From CAZVFX01 sp964626565 (GTDB lineage: Bacteria; Myxococcota_A; UBA9042; CAIXZC01), in NCBI GenBank assembly GCA_964626565.1, contig CAZVFX010000106.1:1-24980 (forward strand): a stretch of DNA of 24,980 nt, given 5' to 3'. This document shows, one piece after another, positions 23,967 to 24,980 of this stretch. The position numbers were made by a program, and so were the translations under genes. Below the pieces are notes generated by a model, which saw nothing but the letters and a program-made list of their open reading frames with translations, had not been told where the DNA came from and searched no databases. Positions within the stretch are counted from its first letter, which is position 1. The number at the start of each line of letters is the position of its first letter.

Positions 23967-24962
23967 TTACTTCAGCCAGTCCGGGACCGGTTCTGGTTTG
24001 AACCCCGCGCCATAGAACAGGTCGTCGGCTTTGATCAGTGCCGACCTGGCGAACGGGGCGTTCACTGCGGTGGCGGCCACGGCGCGGTGGAACAAGGTCT
24101 GCGGTTTGGTCCATGGGCAAACCGTCTGACAGATGGCGCATGGATAGCCGGTTTTCTTCCAGAAGTCCAGGCAGGCGTCGGCGTCGATGACCCAGCGGCG
24201 CACGCCGTTTGATACTGTCTGGTCGCCTTCGGGTATGGCGTTGGCTGGGCAGGTAGTTGCGCACTTTTTGCATCGGCTGCAGAAGTCGGTCATGCCCAGA
24301 TCGATGGGCGGGTCGTGTTCCAGAGGCATGTCCGTCGTGATACAGGAGAGTCGAAAATTGGCGCCGAACCGGCGGCTGACCACATAGCCGCACCGGGCCG
24401 ACTCGCCCAATCCCGCGTCCACGGCCACGGGCGGCATGATGACCTTGGTGCTGCGCAGGTGGTGGGCGCGGGCCCGGAAGCCCAGAGCCCGGATGTAGCG
24501 GGCCAATTGTGTTGCGGCCAGGGCTGCCAGCGCGTACACCCTTCCTACCTCGAATTGAGTCGCCCCGGTTGCACCGGTCCCGATGAGTTCGCGGTTCTGG
24601 GAGAAAGCCATGACGGCCGTGTTCGGCAGTTCGTGATCGGGCGCGCCTGCGCGCGGGCGATAGACCCACTCACGCTTCAAGGGGCCGAAGCGCACCTCAT
24701 GCGCGCCCAGTCCGAGCGCGAACTGCCTGACCCGGGCAGCCGCGCCGGCCGCATCCAGGTCCACCTTGTCCGGGCAGGGCTGGCCATCGACATAGTCCGG
24801 GGCTGCCAGTGCGGTGGTGGTGGAGAACAAACCGTCGTACGCGGCCCGGGACGCCTGGCTCTGGATAAGGCTGAAGTGGGACTCGGACCGGACGAACGCA
24901 GTCTGGTCCTTGTCGTATCGTTCCACCTCCCCTTCCACAACGTATGTCGGGTCGCGACGCAT
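23967..24962 (-). CDS. Reductive-dehalogenase-like corrinoid/iron-sulfur protein
   Basis: 331 aa; in-frame TAA just upstream of ATG 24962 shows the start is inside the window. The central part has the RdhA-like corrinoid-fold segment VAVDAGLGESARCGYVVS (179-196) and TTDMPLEHDPPIDLG (209-223). Two ferredoxin-type clusters follow: C228-x2-C231-x2-C234-x3-C238-P, and C264-x10-C275-x2-C278-x3-C282-P. The W-x-I-D...C-x-x-F-W spacing before cluster 2 is characteristic of RdhA and differs from epoxyqueuosine reductase QueG, the related family. There is no Tat signal, and the protein is shorter than respiratory RdhA (usually 450 aa or more), so it is probably cytoplasmic. No rdhB anchor is seen inside the window. 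Substrate and dehalogenating activity are unproven. Confidence 0.78.
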   Translation of the reverse strand: MRRDPTYVVEGEVERYDKDQTAFVRSESHFSLIQSQASRAAYDGLFSTTTALAAPDYVDGQPCPDKVDLDAAGAAARVRQFALGLGAHEVRFGPLKREWVYRPRAGAPDHELPNTAVMAFSQNRELIGTGATGATQFEVGRVYALAALAATQLARYIRALGFRARAHHLRSTKVIMPPVAVDAGLGESARCGYVVSRRFGANFRLSCITTDMPLEHDPPIDLGMTDFCSRCKKCATTCPANAIPEGDQTVSNGVRRWVIDADACLDFWKKTGYPCAICQTVCPWTKPQTLFHRAVAATAVNAPFARSALIKADDLFYGAGFKPEPVPDWLK

Positions 24963-24980
24963 GTGACAACCTTACTAGTC

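Noticed and set aside
23967..24962. Annotation as epoxyqueuosine reductase (QueG)
   Set aside because: The two 4Fe-4S motifs could suggest QueG, but the W-x-I-D...C...FW spacing before cluster 2 and the PIDLG...FC segment match reductive dehalogenases better.
1..24980. tRNA, rRNA or intact transposase genes
   Set aside because: No cloverleaf with CCA-adjacent features, no rRNA-like conserved stretches and no transposase motifs were seen on either strand.

Overview
The window looks like chromosomal DNA, or a complete short contig, from a GC-rich Gram-negative bacterium. It is most likely a member of the former Deltaproteobacteria, probably a Myxococcota-like lineage. The evidence is: (i) the gene order ftsH-folP-cdaA-cdaR-glmM, which is typical of deltaproteobacteria; (ii) many secreted lipoproteins with Cys/Asp-rich MopE-type and thrombospondin-type-3-like repeats; (iii) a multi-membrane-span sulfatase-fold protein carrying the same kind of Asp-rich motif; (iv) an outer-membrane TonB receptor. 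The taxonomic call is inference; there is no rRNA or tRNA in the window.

Layout. 1-249: tail of a Lys-rich small ORF that runs off the left edge. 274-3080: a minus-strand membrane-anchored sulfatase-superfamily protein, divergent from a very large (1561 aa) plus-strand surface lipoprotein (3078-7763). That lipoprotein has twelve MopE-type units, TSP3-like repeats, a perfectly periodic 5 x 51-residue six-cysteine array, and a LamG domain that appears inserted into a DUF2341-like domain. 7764-8020: a spacer with a long inverted repeat and a candidate promoter. 8021-14545: the housekeeping run ftsH, folP, cdaA, cdaR, glmM (protein quality control, folate, c-di-AMP signalling, cell-wall precursor synthesis). 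It is interrupted between folP and cdaA by three tandem ~90-bp repeats that end at the cdaA ribosome-binding site. A lipoprotein alpha/beta-hydrolase (14542-16644) is translationally coupled to glmM.

16631-17940: a minus-strand pair, a PlsC acyltransferase followed by a small proline-rich lipoprotein. 18091-19446: a lipoprotein SGNH/GDSL hydrolase. 19462-21663: a minus-strand TonB-dependent receptor with a well-formed promoter abutted by a perfect 9-bp inverted repeat.

21750-23970 is the accessory part. Four copies of a structured ~75-bp repeat (one inverted and shorter, three direct) punctuate it. They separate a stretch with no credible protein gene but a strong plus-strand intrinsic terminator, a small lipoprotein, and a vapBC-type toxin-antitoxin operon that fits exactly between two direct copies. 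The last copy supplies the toxin stop codon. The window ends with a minus-strand reductive-dehalogenase-like iron-sulfur protein (23967-24962) without a signal peptide.

Most gene functions are routine. The parts I would look at again are the dispersed hairpin repeats around vapBC, the orphan terminator, the triplicated leader in front of cdaA, the nested-domain giant lipoprotein, and the reductive-dehalogenase homologue.
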